From Azolla pinnata (lineage: Eukaryota > Streptophyta > Polypodiopsida > Salviniales > Salviniaceae): 46,145 nucleotides of DNA. The first letter of the stretch is position 1. Each line of letters starts with the position of its first letter. Where the stretch lies: the NCBI GenBank assembly GCA_037176905.1, contig JBBBWG010028202.1, positions 12,830-58,974 of the forward strand, given 5' to 3'. The notes beneath the pieces are model-generated. The model searched no databases. It had not been told where the DNA came from and worked only from the letters and a program-made list of their open reading frames with translations. Made by a program: the position numbers and the translations under genes. This document shows, piece by piece, positions 45,550-46,145 of this stretch.

Positions 45550-46145
45550 TAACACAAGAATCAGAAGAAAGAACTACGAAATGGGTCGACGAATCGAATC
45601 CATCGATCGGGATCCGATTCTTTAATTATGACACGAGAATCGGGAGGAACTACGAAATGGGTCGACGAATCGATAGATCGGTTTGGGTCCGATTCAAATT
45701 ACGACACGAGAATCGGAAGAAACTATGAAATGGGTTGATGAATCGATCGATCGGTCGGTCGGGATCCGATTCTAATTACGACCCAAGAATAGGTCCAAGA
45801 GACTACGAAATGGGTCAACGAATCGATCGATCGATCGGCCGGTCGGGGTCCGATTCTAATCACGACAAGAGAATCGGAAGGAACTACGGAATGGCTCGAT
45901 GACGAATCGATCGATCGGTCGGTCGGGGTCCGATTCTAATTACGACCCAAGAATCGGAAGGAACTACGAAATGGGTCGATGACGAATCGATCGATCGATC
46001 GATCGATCGGTCGGGGTCGGATTCTAATTACGACCCAAGAATCGGAAGAAACTACGAAATGGGTCGCTGACGAATCGCTCGATCGATCGGTCGGTCGGGG
46101 TCGGATTCTAATTACGACCCAAGAATCGGAAGAAACTACGAAATG
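45550..46145. repeat. 73-88 bp tandem array running off the right edge
   Basis: About eight units share AAGAATCGGAAGAAACTACG, AAATGGGTCGATGACGAATC, a variable (GATC/GGTC)n core and GGGTCCGATTCTAATTACGA. Length differences come mainly from the GATC core. The array continues beyond the window. Confidence 0.95.

Overview
The window is nuclear DNA from a land plant, most likely an angiosperm. The evidence is GT-AG spliced multi-exon genes with clear plant orthologues, telomere-type CCCTAAA/TTTAGGG stretches, long introns and abundant (GAA/CTT)n and CATGCA-rich simple repeats. Two single-block coding exons (the kinase at the left, the glycosyltransferase at the right) are very GC-rich, while the other genes are AT-leaning. 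Such bimodal GC suggests a monocot outside the grasses, but the species cannot be named from sequence alone.

Seven genes can be supported; most intron borders were read by hand from splice sites and reading phase. Left to right: (1) an intronless receptor-like cytoplasmic kinase of the At2g45590/At4g25390/At5g51770 type (minus, 832-3510); (2) a PRA1 family A membrane-trafficking protein in 7 exons (minus, 8042-10553); (3) a type I M-alpha MADS-box gene with an unusually long C-terminal exon (plus, 14461-16334); (4) a plant class 3 (mono/diacylglycerol-type) lipase in 7 exons (plus, 20718-28105); (5) a NUMOD3-motif protein in at least 8 exons, 5' end unresolved (minus, 29653-32014); (6) a KONJAC/GMPPA-type GDP-mannose pyrophosphorylase-like protein in 15 exons (plus, 35815-40238); (7) the last exon of a plant GT2-like glycosyltransferase (minus, 44283-45343) whose 5' part lies beyond the right edge.

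The genes do not form a pathway; this is an ordinary eukaryotic neighbourhood. PRA1A and MADS are divergent, lipase and NUMOD3 converge, NUMOD3 and GMPPA are divergent, and GMPPA and GT2 converge. Intergenic DNA holds simple repeats, two telomere-like patches, one MITE-like inverted-repeat element, a 31-33 bp AT-rich minisatellite and many short tandem duplications.

Most worth following up: the MADS protein carries a second exon with an internally duplicated, acidic block (W-x-N-[IV]-EQSCIID); retention of its 89-bp intron would give a short isoform without this tail. The kinase has a roughly 535-residue insert between DFG and APE that contains its own degenerate repeats. The lipase upstream region carries a triplicated module, two copies of which hold a CACGTG G-box. 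Local tandem duplication of 20-250 bp segments is a recurring theme across introns, promoters, intergenic DNA and coding sequence. No prokaryote-like system, CRISPR array or intact autonomous transposon was found.
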